This document shows, piece by piece, positions 6,704-14,900 of a stretch of 30,095 nt of DNA; positions within the stretch are counted from its first letter, which is position 1, and every line of letters begins with the position of its first letter. The notes below the pieces were generated by a model that worked only from the letters and a program-made list of their open reading frames with translations, ran no database searches and was not told the origin of the DNA. The stretch lies in the NCBI GenBank assembly GCA_034434635.1, contig DAOTYX010000170.1, forward strand, positions 1-30,095, written 5' to 3'. The translations under genes and the position numbers were made by a program. The DNA comes from DAOTYX01 sp034434635. Lineage in GTDB: Bacteria > Chloroflexota > Anaerolineae > B4-G1 > DUEL01.

Positions 6704-9369
6704 TCCCCTTCGTGCGCCAACGCCGCCCGAAGAAGCGCTGTCCCCGCCTCCGCCGCCCACTCGGGATCCACCGCATACTCAACCAGTACCGTCACCACGT
6801 ACCGTGGCGCCGCTGCTGGAGCCACGCCCATGAACCAGGCGTGCGGTAACCCGCCACGCCCCACCACTGCCGTTGCCAGATGCCCCAGCACGTCCTCCTC
6901 GTACGGTGACCAGGCCAGCAACAGCGCGTGCGCTATCTCCGGCGAGACCACCTCCCTTGCCTCCCCACTGCTCCCCAGCGGCAACGAGCGGCCCGCATGA
7001 TCCTCCAGCCGCGACACCAGCCGCAAGGGAACGGTCCGCCCCTCATTGGCCAGCACTGCCGCCACCTGCGCCATCTGCAACGGCGATACGGTCAGCCCGC
7101 CCTGCCCCACCGCCTCGAGCGCCGCCCCGCGCGATGCCCATTCTCCTGCCTCCGTCGGTATCTCCAGCGAAGGTGCAGATGTCAACCCCCAGCGCACCAC
7201 AGCCGACCGCAACGCTTCCTCGCCCATCTGGGCACCTAAAGCCGCAAAGGGCCCCGGGCAGGCCGCACGATAGGCGGAGGCCCAGTCGCCGCCATCGGAG
7301 ACCTGCCCCAGGCAGGTCAATGCCACGCCGTCCACGCGCAGGGTCGTGGTGACCGCAGAGAGCGGATCGGAGAGCGAGAGTGTGCCCTGCGACAATGCCT
7401 CGGCCAGCACCACCGTCTCCAGCGCCGCGCCGGGCTGGTAGAGGCCCTGTGTCGCCCGATTGAGCAGTGGGGCAGCCGCGTTGGCACGCAAGAGGTCCCA
7501 GTCGGCCTCCAGGCGGGCGGGGTCGAAGGTGGGCGAAGAGGCCATCGCCAACACGTCACCAGTCTCGGCGTCCAACAGCACCACCGCCCCGCGCTGCCCC
7601 GCCAGGACCTGCATCGCCTGGACCTGCAGGTCGGCGTCCAGGGTCAGACGGACCACGCCCCCCTGCGGCGGCCGATGTAGCAGATCCGCCCAGACCGCCT
7701 CCCATGAGGAGCGGCCCACCTCGCCGCGCAGCAGGTCATCGAAAGCCGCCTCGACGCCGCCGGTGCCGTAACGCAGGCTGGCGTAGCCGATAACCGGAGC
7801 GGCCGCCGGCAGTGAGTAGGTGCGTGTCACCAGTCCGGTTGGGCCGACCTGCAGGCCGGCCAGTTCCACCCCGTCGCGATCCAGAATCTGCCCCCGCAGG
7901 ATACGCTGCTCGTACTCCACGCGTCGTGGGTTGTCCCCCCGCGCCTGCAGCCATTCCCCCCGCGCCGCCATCCAGTAACCGCAGAGTGCCACCAGGAGCG
8001 CCAGCCCCAAAGCCAGGGTCGCCGCCACACGCAGGAAGGGACGCTCATCCAGCCGATGCAGGGAAGCCGGAACCTCGGCAGGGGCAGCGGAGATACGTAG
8101 CAGGAGCCCCATGGTGAGAAAGGTGACCAGCAAGGAGGATCCGCCATAGGACAGAAAAGGCAGCGGCACGCCAGCGATGGGCACCAGACGGGCGTTGGCC
8201 CCCATAATGATCCAGGCCTGGATCGCCAGGCCAGCGCTGAGGCCAGCGGCCAGCAGTCGGTCAAACGAGCGGGGGGTGCGCAGGGCGGCGCGGAAGCCGC
8301 GCAGCAGCAGCACGCCATAGAGCGCGACCAGGCCCACCACGCCCATCAGGCCAAACTCCTCGCCGATCGCAGCGAAGACGAAGTCGGTGTGGACCGCAGG
8401 GATGAAGGTTGGACGCCCCAACCCCAACCCTCTCCCGCCCAACCCGCCCGTGCCAAAGGCGATGAGGCTCTGCACGATCTGGAAGGCGCGGTCTGCCGCC
8501 CCCGGCCACGGGTTGAGCCAGCCATCCACCCGTGAGGCCACCCGCGCCGAGAGCGCATATCCCGCGCCACCCGCGACCAGGAAGAGCAACAGACCCGCCG
8601 CGAGGTAACCCCACCGACCAGTCGCCATGTAGAGCAGGGCCAGAAAGGTGAAGCAGAACAACATCGCCGATCCCAGGTCCTGCTGCCAGGCCAGCAAGAG
8701 CAGGGTCAGGCCGAACATCGCCAGCAACGGCCCCCCGTAGGCCAGGAGCGAGAGACGGGCCATCCGCCCGTCCTGCCCGGCTGCACCCAAGATAAGGTCC
8801 CGCCGCTCCGCCAGATAGGAGGCCAGGAAGACCACCATCAACAGTTTGAGCGGTTCCGAGGGTTGCAGAAACGCACCACCCAGGCTCAGCCATAGACGCG
8901 GGCCCTGACCGGATGGGTTGACCCCGGCCAGAAACGTCAGTGCCAGGAGGAACAGTCCGGCAAACAGCCACGTATACCGGAAGCGCCGCAACCAGCGCAG
9001 GTCACGCCCCGCCGTCGCGATGACCAGCATCGCCAGCGTGGAAAGCATGAGCCACGTCGTCTGACGGGGCATGAACGGCGGGGCCAGCCGCCCAATCTCC
9101 AGCAATCCCCAGCCGCTCAACAGGGCCGCCACCGGCAACAGCAGGGGGTCCCGCTCCGGCAGCACACGGCACAGCGTGACGTGGGCCGTGGCGAAGCAGA
9201 GCAACCAACCCAACAAGGCGAAAATCGCCGTACGGGCAGGCAGACCGCTGCCGCAGACAGAGGGTTGGAGCGGACACAGAGACAGGGTGAGAGCCCCGCA
9301 GGTCACGAATAGCGCCGCCAGCGCCAGCAGCGCCCGTTCCCGAAGGGCCGTCGGGGTGTGAAAGCGCAT
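6700..9369 (-). CDS. SEDS (FtsW/RodA) glycosyltransferase fused to a catalytically dead PBP transpeptidase domain
   Basis: 889-aa fusion. The N-terminal part (about 1-440) is a polytopic SEDS peptidoglycan polymerase; it has the conserved HTDFVFAAIGEE motif with Asp329, the likely catalytic Asp, and ends with LPFLSYGGSS near the last helices. A further membrane helix leads into a class-B-PBP-like domain (about 480-889) recognisable from ILDRDGVELA, the LDADLQ helix, GAVVLLDAETGDVLAMAS and PHAWFMGVAP. Its three active-site motifs are gone: SxxK reads AALE (648-651, Ser to Ala and Lys to Glu), SxN reads ACP (703-705), and the KTG region (about 833-840) lacks K-T-G. Polymerase activity therefore looks possible but crosslinking does not. 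SEDS-bPBP pairs normally work together, so the dead domain may be a structural activator. The reading frame is intact throughout, arguing against decay. A promoter at 9376-9404 places transcription start at the ATG. Confidence 0.92.
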   Translation of the reverse strand: MRFHTPTALRERALLALAALFVTCGALTLSLCPLQPSVCGSGLPARTAIFALLGWLLCFATAHVTLCRVLPERDPLLLPVAALLSGWGLLEIGRLAPPFMPRQTTWLMLSTLAMLVIATAGRDLRWLRRFRYTWLFAGLFLLALTFLAGVNPSGQGPRLWLSLGGAFLQPSEPLKLLMVVFLASYLAERRDLILGAAGQDGRMARLSLLAYGGPLLAMFGLTLLLLAWQQDLGSAMLFCFTFLALLYMATGRWGYLAAGLLLFLVAGGAGYALSARVASRVDGWLNPWPGAADRAFQIVQSLIAFGTGGLGGRGLGLGRPTFIPAVHTDFVFAAIGEEFGLMGVVGLVALYGVLLLRGFRAALRTPRSFDRLLAAGLSAGLAIQAWIIMGANARLVPIAGVPLPFLSYGGSSLLVTFLTMGLLLRISAAPAEVPASLHRLDERPFLRVAATLALGLALLVALCGYWMAARGEWLQARGDNPRRVEYEQRILRGQILDRDGVELAGLQVGPTGLVTRTYSLPAAAPVIGYASLRYGTGGVEAAFDDLLRGEVGRSSWEAVWADLLHRPPQGGVVRLTLDADLQVQAMQVLAGQRGAVVLLDAETGDVLAMASSPTFDPARLEADWDLLRANAAAPLLNRATQGLYQPGAALETVVLAEALSQGTLSLSDPLSAVTTTLRVDGVALTCLGQVSDGGDWASAYRAACPGPFAALGAQMGEEALRSAVVRWGLTSAPSLEIPTEAGEWASRGAALEAVGQGGLTVSPLQMAQVAAVLANEGRTVPLRLVSRLEDHAGRSLPLGSSGEAREVVSPEIAHALLLAWSPYEEDVLGHLATAVVGRGGLPHAWFMGVAPAAAPRYVVTVLVEYAVDPEWAAEAGTALLRAALAHEGD

Positions 9370-9375
9370 AAATGC

Positions 9376-9404
9376 ATGGTATCATGCTCCCCGGCGAAAG
9401 ACAA
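9376..9404 (-). promoter_or_regulatory. Predicted promoter of the SEDS-PBP gene, leaderless arrangement
   Basis: On the minus strand TTGTCT is followed after 17 bp by TACCAT (plus-strand 9376-9381). The expected start of transcription is about at the ATG (9369), so the mRNA would be leaderless. No Shine-Dalgarno precedes that ATG. The plus strand here also reads TGG-TATCAT (9377-9385), an extended -10 in the other direction, but without a good -35. Confidence 0.5.
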
Positions 9405-9413
9405 GCCGATCAT

Positions 9414-9477
9414 GGACGACGGACCACGGACGACGGACCACGGTCATCTGTCGTCCGCGGTCTGTGGTCTGCTGTCC
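9414..9477. repeat. Inverted array of 7-bp repeats (GGACGAC/GGACCAC family)
   Basis: Four forward heptamers (9414-9441: GGACGAC, GGACCAC, GGACGAC, GGACCAC) are followed after 8 bp by four heptamers in reverse orientation (9450-9477). The halves pair imperfectly, with about 21 of 28 positions complementary, giving a long hairpin between the two divergent transcription units. The same heptamer family occurs at 20357-20433 and 24805-24854. Confidence 0.85.
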
Positions 9478-9479
9478 AC

Positions 9480-9508
9480 TTGACCGAACCGTCCGCTCGT
9501 GCTACCAT
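9480..9508 (+). promoter_or_regulatory. Predicted promoter of uppP
   Basis: TTGACC (9480-9485), 17-bp spacer, TACCAT (9503-9508) preceded by an extended -10 TGC. The transcript would begin near 9515, giving a short leader with GGAG at 9527-9530 before the uppP ATG at 9538. It begins immediately after the inverted heptamer array. Confidence 0.7.
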
Positions 9509-9537
9509 ACCCGCACCTGTCTTGCTGGAGAAAGTAC

Positions 9538-10350
9538 ATGTCCCTGATCCAGGCTGTTCTGTTAGGCTTCCTGCAGGGAGCCACCGAGTTCCTCCCGGTC
9601 AGCAGTTCCGCTCACCTGGTGTTATTCCCGTGGCTGTTGGGCTGGCCAGACCCCGGCGTGGCCTTCGACGTGGCTCTCCATTGCGCCACCGCTGTGGCTG
9701 TCGTCGGCTATTTCTGGCGCGACTGGATGGCCCTGCTGCACGGCGCCTGGCAGGCGCTGCGCACGCGCTCCCTGGCCGACCCACAGGCCCGCCTGGCGCT
9801 GTTCATCGTCCTGGGCTGTCTCCCCGCCGCGGTCGCCGGGGTGCTGCTGGAGGACTTCTTCACGGCGATGTTCGGCCGGCCGGCGGCAGTCTCCGCGTTC
9901 CTGCTGGTCACAGCGGCGATACTGGCCCTCAGCGAGCACCTGTCCCGCCGCCAGCGCGGGTTGGAGCACCTGACCTGGCAGGATGCGCTGGTCATAGGCG
10001 GGGCGCAGGCTGTGGCCATTCTCCCCGGCATCTCCCGCTCCGGGGCGACCATCGCCGCCGGGATGGCGTGTGGGTTGGAGCGCCCCGCTGCTGCTCGCTT
10101 CAGCTTCCTGCTCGCCACGCCGGCCATCCTGGGCGCCGGGCTGTTGCAGGTGGCGCACGCGGTCGGAGGAAGCGAACCGGTCACAGGTGTTATGGTCCTG
10201 CTCGTCGGTTTCGCCATCGCGCTGCTCACGGGGCTCGCTGCCATCCATTTCCTGCTGCGCTACCTCCAGCACCGCCCCCTCTACCCCTTCGCCATTTACT
10301 GCGCGGTCATCGGCCTGGCAGGGCTGACGCTGGCCCTGCTCCGTTCCTGA
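9538..10350 (+). CDS. uppP: Undecaprenyl-diphosphatase UppP (BacA family)
   Basis: Integral membrane enzyme that removes one phosphate from undecaprenyl diphosphate, recycling the lipid carrier for peptidoglycan and other surface polymers. ATG 9538 is preferred over a GTG at 9499 because GGAG sits 7 bases upstream and the protein then begins with the usual short hydrophobic N-terminus. The 270-aa product has both active-site signatures: GATEFLPVSSSAHL near the N-terminus (Glu and Ser-rich motif) and PGISRSGATIAAGM in the middle (Arg-containing motif), plus about eight hydrophobic helices. The following lipoprotein gene starts 10 bp downstream, so the two are probably cotranscribed. Length and motifs are complete and normal. 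Confidence 0.95.
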   Translation: MSLIQAVLLGFLQGATEFLPVSSSAHLVLFPWLLGWPDPGVAFDVALHCATAVAVVGYFWRDWMALLHGAWQALRTRSLADPQARLALFIVLGCLPAAVAGVLLEDFFTAMFGRPAAVSAFLLVTAAILALSEHLSRRQRGLEHLTWQDALVIGGAQAVAILPGISRSGATIAAGMACGLERPAAARFSFLLATPAILGAGLLQVAHAVGGSEPVTGVMVLLVGFAIALLTGLAAIHFLLRYLQHRPLYPFAIYCAVIGLAGLTLALLRS

Positions 10351-10360
10351 GATCCCACCT

Positions 10361-11152
10361 ATGCGCATCCGACCCGCTCGAATCTCCGCCTGGCTCCTGA
10401 GCACCCTGCTGCTGGCGGCGTGCGCTCCTCAACCGCTCACAGTCACTCGCGAGCCGGTCACTCTGCGGCTGGTGGCAGCAGATGACGCAGCCCCCCTGGT
10501 CACTGAACTGACCAGCGCCTACGAGGCGGAGCGCCCCTGGGTAACGGTGGAGGTGGAGATCTTCAACAGCAGTGTAGCGGAGGAGAGACTGCGTGCTGGG
10601 GCCGCCGATCTGGCCCTTCTGGCTCAGCCTGGTGTCTCCCCCCCACCCCTCTGGTCTGTCCCCTTCGCCACCACCGGCGTCGTCGTCATCGCCCACCCCG
10701 CCGCCCCTGTCTCCGGGCTCAGCCTGCTCCAGTTGCAGGAGGTCTTCCGTGGACGAGTTGGGGAATGGGAGGACACCACGCCAGTGCAGGTGGTCAGCCG
10801 CGAGGCGGGGGCTGGCACGCGCCGCGCCTTCGAACAGACCGTGATGGACGGACATCATACGACCATGACCGCCGTCGCTCTGTCCGACGACCGCCAGATT
10901 CTCGAATACGTAGGCGCTACACCGGGGAGCATCGGCTACGTCTCGATGGCCTGGCTCTCACCCACCGCGCATGTGCTCGCCGTGGAGGGGGTCACTCCCA
11001 CTCTCACCGCCCTCGATCGTTACCCCCTGGCTTACGGGTTGTTCCTGGCTGCCCGCAGCGAGCCCGAAGGGGACGCGCGCGGCTTTGTCGAATGGGTGCT
11101 GGGGCCGGAAGGGCAACGATATGTCGCGCGTCACTTCGCACCGCCACAATGA
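10361..11152 (+). CDS. PstS-like substrate-binding lipoprotein, no cognate transporter nearby
   Basis: 263-aa exported lipoprotein. A basic N-terminus and hydrophobic stretch lead to the lipobox LLAAC with Cys21 as the lipidation site. The rest follows the phosphate-binding-protein (PstS-like) pattern: VTLRLVAADDAAPLVTELTSA... style opening, TGVVVIAHP, the LSLLQLQEVFRGRVGEW segment, SREAGAGTRRAFE, GSIGYVSMAW and a final FVEWVLGPEGQRYV. The glycine-rich phosphate loop seen in the PstS at 1151 (GGGSGTG) is not present; the matching region reads EIFNSSVAEERL, so the ligand may be another oxyanion or the protein may have a different role. It starts 10 bp after uppP with no strong Shine-Dalgarno. 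Two hairpins follow its stop. No permease or ATPase genes adjoin it, unlike a classical pst operon. Confidence 0.8.
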   Translation: MRIRPARISAWLLSTLLLAACAPQPLTVTREPVTLRLVAADDAAPLVTELTSAYEAERPWVTVEVEIFNSSVAEERLRAGAADLALLAQPGVSPPPLWSVPFATTGVVVIAHPAAPVSGLSLLQLQEVFRGRVGEWEDTTPVQVVSREAGAGTRRAFEQTVMDGHHTTMTAVALSDDRQILEYVGATPGSIGYVSMAWLSPTAHVLAVEGVTPTLTALDRYPLAYGLFLAARSEPEGDARGFVEWVLGPEGQRYVARHFAPPQ

Positions 11153-11159
11153 GGCCAAA

Positions 11160-11181
11160 CCGCCGGACTGCGCTCCGGCGG
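11160..11181. terminator. GC-rich hairpin after the PstS-like lipoprotein gene
   Basis: CCGCCGGA and TCCGGCGG form a perfect 8-bp stem around a 6-base loop, eight bases after the lipoprotein stop codon. There is no T-run, so it may stabilise the 3' end or attenuate rather than act as a classical intrinsic terminator. Confidence 0.45.
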
Positions 11182-11206
11182 GCGCGAGTATGAGGTGCGC
11201 TGTAGT

Positions 11207-11261
11207 GGGCGGTATCCCGACGCTGCCGCCAACGCCGTAGGGCGGCATCGGGATGCCGCCC
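11207..11261. repeat. Nested palindromic element (REP-like)
   Basis: GGGCGGTATCCCGACGC at 11207-11223 and its surroundings are near-complementary to GGGCGGCATCGGGATGCC at 11240-11257. In addition 11240-11261 is itself a hairpin, with 10-bp arms GGGCGGCATC and GATGCCGCCC around two bases. Two alternative folds are therefore possible. It lies just upstream of the Shine-Dalgarno of the 212-aa gene and resembles a dispersed palindromic repeat, which would need the whole genome to confirm. Confidence 0.6.
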
Positions 11262-11284
11262 GCCGACGCAAATGGAGGTTGCTG

Positions 11285-11923
11285 ATGACTGCACCTTTTT
11301 ACCCTTCGTTTCAGAGCCTGCATCTGGCCGATCAGATTTTCGGGGAAGTGGCCGATCGCGTGATGGGCTATGTCGGGCGAATCGGGGCCGGCTGGTACTG
11401 GATGCTTTCCGGCGGGAACCTGGTCACCTTCCGTCTGGATTACACCGTCACCGAGCAGCGCTGGGACGTGATCCGCGGTCAGGCCAGCAACCCCCGCGCC
11501 GGGATGTTCAGCGCCGCCGACTTCCCGTTCGCCGCCTATGCCACCTCCCCCACCTCGCCACCCTACATCCACGACCTGGACGGGTTGGCGGAGTGGGCCA
11601 ATCGGCTCTACTTCAACATGGGCCATCTCATCGCCGAGATGGCGCGCTGGCTACAGACGCTCCACGCCGTCGCTATCGCTCCCCACGTCGCCCCGCCGGC
11701 CGCTTTCCCCTATCTCGACACCCTGGAACGGGACCTGGCGCACTACGCGCTGGAGCATCTTGACGGGCGTTTTGACCTGGCGCGGCTGAGCGGCGCGTTC
11801 GCCGGGCGTATCTCCCGCCAGCGCCTGAGCCGGCTGGCGCAGGAATGGGAGGCACTGGGACTGCTCACCCCCCGCCCACGACGGATCACTTACGCCCTGC
11901 GTTCGCTGCTTGAGGGAACGTAG
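11285..11923 (+). CDS. Protein of unknown function with possible C-terminal winged helix
   Basis: I do not recognise this 212-aa soluble protein. ATG 11285 is chosen because TGGAGG lies 7-12 bases upstream; the frame is open back to 11195, but that part overlaps a palindromic element and encodes an Arg/Ala-rich stretch typical of non-coding frames. No signal peptide or convincing membrane helix is seen. The N-terminal half is rich in aromatic residues (YPSFQSLHLADQ, GAGWYWMLSG, ANRLYFNMGH). The C-terminal part (about residues 140-205) has helix-rich sequence with SRQRLSRLAQEWEALGLL followed by a TPRPRRITYAL strand pair, which looks like a winged-helix DNA-binding segment. It sits between the uppP/lipoprotein pair and secA, with its own ribosome-binding site; the secA promoter follows its stop directly. 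A role in regulating neighbours is only a guess. Confidence 0.65.
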   Translation: MTAPFYPSFQSLHLADQIFGEVADRVMGYVGRIGAGWYWMLSGGNLVTFRLDYTVTEQRWDVIRGQASNPRAGMFSAADFPFAAYATSPTSPPYIHDLDGLAEWANRLYFNMGHLIAEMARWLQTLHAVAIAPHVAPPAAFPYLDTLERDLAHYALEHLDGRFDLARLSGAFAGRISRQRLSRLAQEWEALGLLTPRPRRITYALRSLLEGT

Positions 11924-11939
11924 CGCGCCCGGTCACCTG

Positions 11940-11948
11940 TGGTATAAT
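11940..11948 (+). promoter_or_regulatory. Extended -10 element upstream of secA
   Basis: TGG-TATAAT (11940-11948) is a perfect -10 hexamer with the TGn extension. The -35 region is weak, which is common for extended -10 promoters. The predicted start near 11955 gives a leader of about 23 bases before the secA ATG at 11978. Confidence 0.6.
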
Positions 11949-11977
11949 TGGGACTACACAACCTGGAACGAGAGCCT

Positions 11978-14900
11978 ATGGCGGGACTGTTCGGAAAACT
12001 GTTCGGTGATGGTCAGGAGCGCGAGATCGCCCGACTGCGGAAAAGTGTCGAGCAGATCAACGCGTTGGAGCCGGCCTACCAGGCCCTCTCCGACGCGCAG
12101 TTGCGCGCCAAGACCGACGAGTTCCGCCGCCGCAGGGCCCGCGGCGAGTCGCTGGATAGCCTGATGCCGGAAGCCTTCGCCGCCATGCGCGAGGCCACCC
12201 GCCGTACCATCGGCATGCGCCACTACGACGTCCAACTGATCGGCGGCATGGTCCTCCATCAGGGCAAGATCGTCGAGATGAAGACCGGCGAAGGCAAGAC
12301 GCTGGTCGCCACCCTGCCGCTCTACCTGAACGGGCTTGACCTCAACCCCGAGTGGGTCGAGCGGGCTGAGGAGCGGTGGGGTAAGGACCCAGACCGATGG
12401 GAGTTCGCGCCGCTGGATGGGATACCGGTGGGACGCGGCGTCCATCTGGTCACGGTGAACGACTATCTGGCCCGTCGTGACGGCGGCTGGAACGGTCCCG
12501 CCTTCCACCTGCTGGGACTGCGTGTCGGGCTGATCATTCCCCAGGCTTCGGCAGTGTACGACCCAGAGTACATCGCCGAGGATGCCCTCCTGCAGGACGA
12601 CCGGCTGGTCCACTGGCGACCCGCACCCCGTCGAGAGGCCTACAACGCTGACATCACCTACGGCACCAGCAGCGAGTTCGGCTTCGACTACCTGCGGGAC
12701 AACATGGTGCACGACCTCAGCGAGTGCGCGCAGCGGGAACTGAATTTCGCCATCATTGACGAGATTGACAACATCCTCATTGACGAGGCGCGCACCCCGC
12801 TGATCATCTCCGGCCCCTCTGACGAGCCATCCGACCTGTACCGCCGCTTCGCCGACATCGTCCGGCGCCTGAAGCCGGACAAGGATTACGAGGTCGAAGA
12901 GCGCACTCAGGTGGTCACCCTGACCGATGAGGGGATCAGCCGCCTGGAGTCGCTGCTGGGCATCCCTAAAGGAGAAAGCCTCTACGACCCCCAACACGCC
13001 CATATGCTGCCCTATCTGGACAACGCCCTGCACGCCCACGCCATCTACAAGCGGGATCGGGACTACATCGTCAAGGACGGCCAGGTGATCATCGTGGACG
13101 AATTCACCGGCCGGATGTTGGTAGGTCGCCGCTACGCGGAAGGGTTGCATCAGGCCATCGAGGCCAAAGAGGGGCTGGCTGTCCAGCGGGAGAGCCTCAC
13201 CTACGGCACCATCACCGTACAGAACTACTTCCGCATGTACCGCCGCCTGGCCGGAATGACCGGCACTGCCGCAACCGAGAAAGAGGAGTTCCACACCATC
13301 TATCGGTTGGACGTCGTCGTTCTGCCGACCAACGTGGAATACCGCGCCCACTACGGCGACCTGGTCGAGCGGCGGCGACGGGCGACGGAGATCCCGGAGG
13401 TGAGTTTCGTCGGCGTCCTCAATGGGCGGGAGGACAACGTCACCATCACCACCTACGAACGGGGCGACCCGCCAGAGGAGCGGTACTTCCGACGGCTGGA
13501 TCTCGAAGACGCGATCTACCTGAACAGCGAGAGCAAGTTCCAGGCGATCGTGCGGGAGATCGAGACCCTGCATCAGGCTGGTCGGCCGGTGTTGGTGGGC
13601 ACTATCGCCGTGGAGACCTCGGAGGCGCTCTCCCGGCGGCTGAAACGGCAGGGCATCCCGCACAACGTCCTCAACGCCAAGCAGCACGAGCAGGAGGCGC
13701 TGGTCATCGCCCAGGCCGGGCGGCCCGGCGCGGTCACCATCGCCACGAACATGGCCGGGCGCGGCGTGGACATCATCCTGGGCGGCGACCCACTGGCGCT
13801 AGCCGCGCGCACCCTGCAGAAGGAACTGGAGGCCCGCCTCTCCACGATCCTGAAGCAGGTTGCCAGCGGGCAGGTCGGCAACCCCTCCCCGGCGATGTCC
13901 GAAGAGGCGCTCACCACCGCGCGGACTCTGATGCGCGAGTACGCCGATTACGAACGGGCGCGGGCGGAGGGAGGTAGCGCTCTCCCCACCTTCCTGGCCG
14001 ACATGCTGATCGCCCAGGGTAGTCTGCCGCGCACCAGCCGCGCCGACGGCATCCGCCTGGCCCGGTACGTCCTGCAAGGAGACTGGGAGCAGGCTGGTCA
14101 CCTGGCCCAGGAGAGCCTCGGCCTCTCCCTCATCTCCGACATTCAGCGGCTGCGCGAGCCGTTCGAGCAGGCGAAGGACGCCCAGCAGTACGTCACCATG
14201 CGCCTCTCTTCCACCTACCACAACCTGCTTATGGCCCTCATCCGCCTGGCGGTCAACGGTCGGGAGGACGAGGCCCGCGCGTTGATGGCCCGTTATCCGG
14301 AACTCCCGCCGGGAGTCCTGGAGACGATCCGCCAGATCCGTGACGACTGCCGCCGCGATCAGGAACGGGTGCGGGCGATGGGTGGACTGCACGTCATCGG
14401 CACCGAACGGCACGAGGCGCGCCGCATTGATAACCAGTTGCGGGGTCGCGCCGGTCGCCAGGGGGACCCCGGTTCATCCCGCTTCTTCCTGTCCCTGGAG
14501 GATGACCTGATGCGCCGCTTCGGCGGTGAACGGGTGCAGGGCCTGATGGCCCGCACCGGCATGGAGGACACGCCTCTGGAGTTCGGCATCCTCAGCAAGA
14601 CCGTCGAGTCGGCCCAGACCCGCGTGGAAGGGTATAACTTCGACCTGCGCAAGCACGTCCTCGAGTACGACGACGTGGTCAACAAACAACGCGAGGTCAT
14701 CTACGCCCAGCGCCGCCAGGTGCTCAGCGAGCCCGACCTGCGCGATCAGGTGCTGCGCATGCTCCACGAGGAGATCGGGCAACTGGTCGCCACCCACTGC
14801 GCCGGTTCCAGGGAAGAATGGGACTTGAAGGGATTGCACGCCGCTCTGCGAACCTTCCTTCCGCTGCCCCCTACCCTGTCCCCAGAGTCGTGGGAACCAC

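Noticed and set aside
11954..13687. Long minus-strand open frame (577 codons) opposite secA
   Set aside because: SecA on the plus strand is unmistakable. The antisense frame is a by-product of high GC third positions, has no recognisable motif and no ribosome-binding site.
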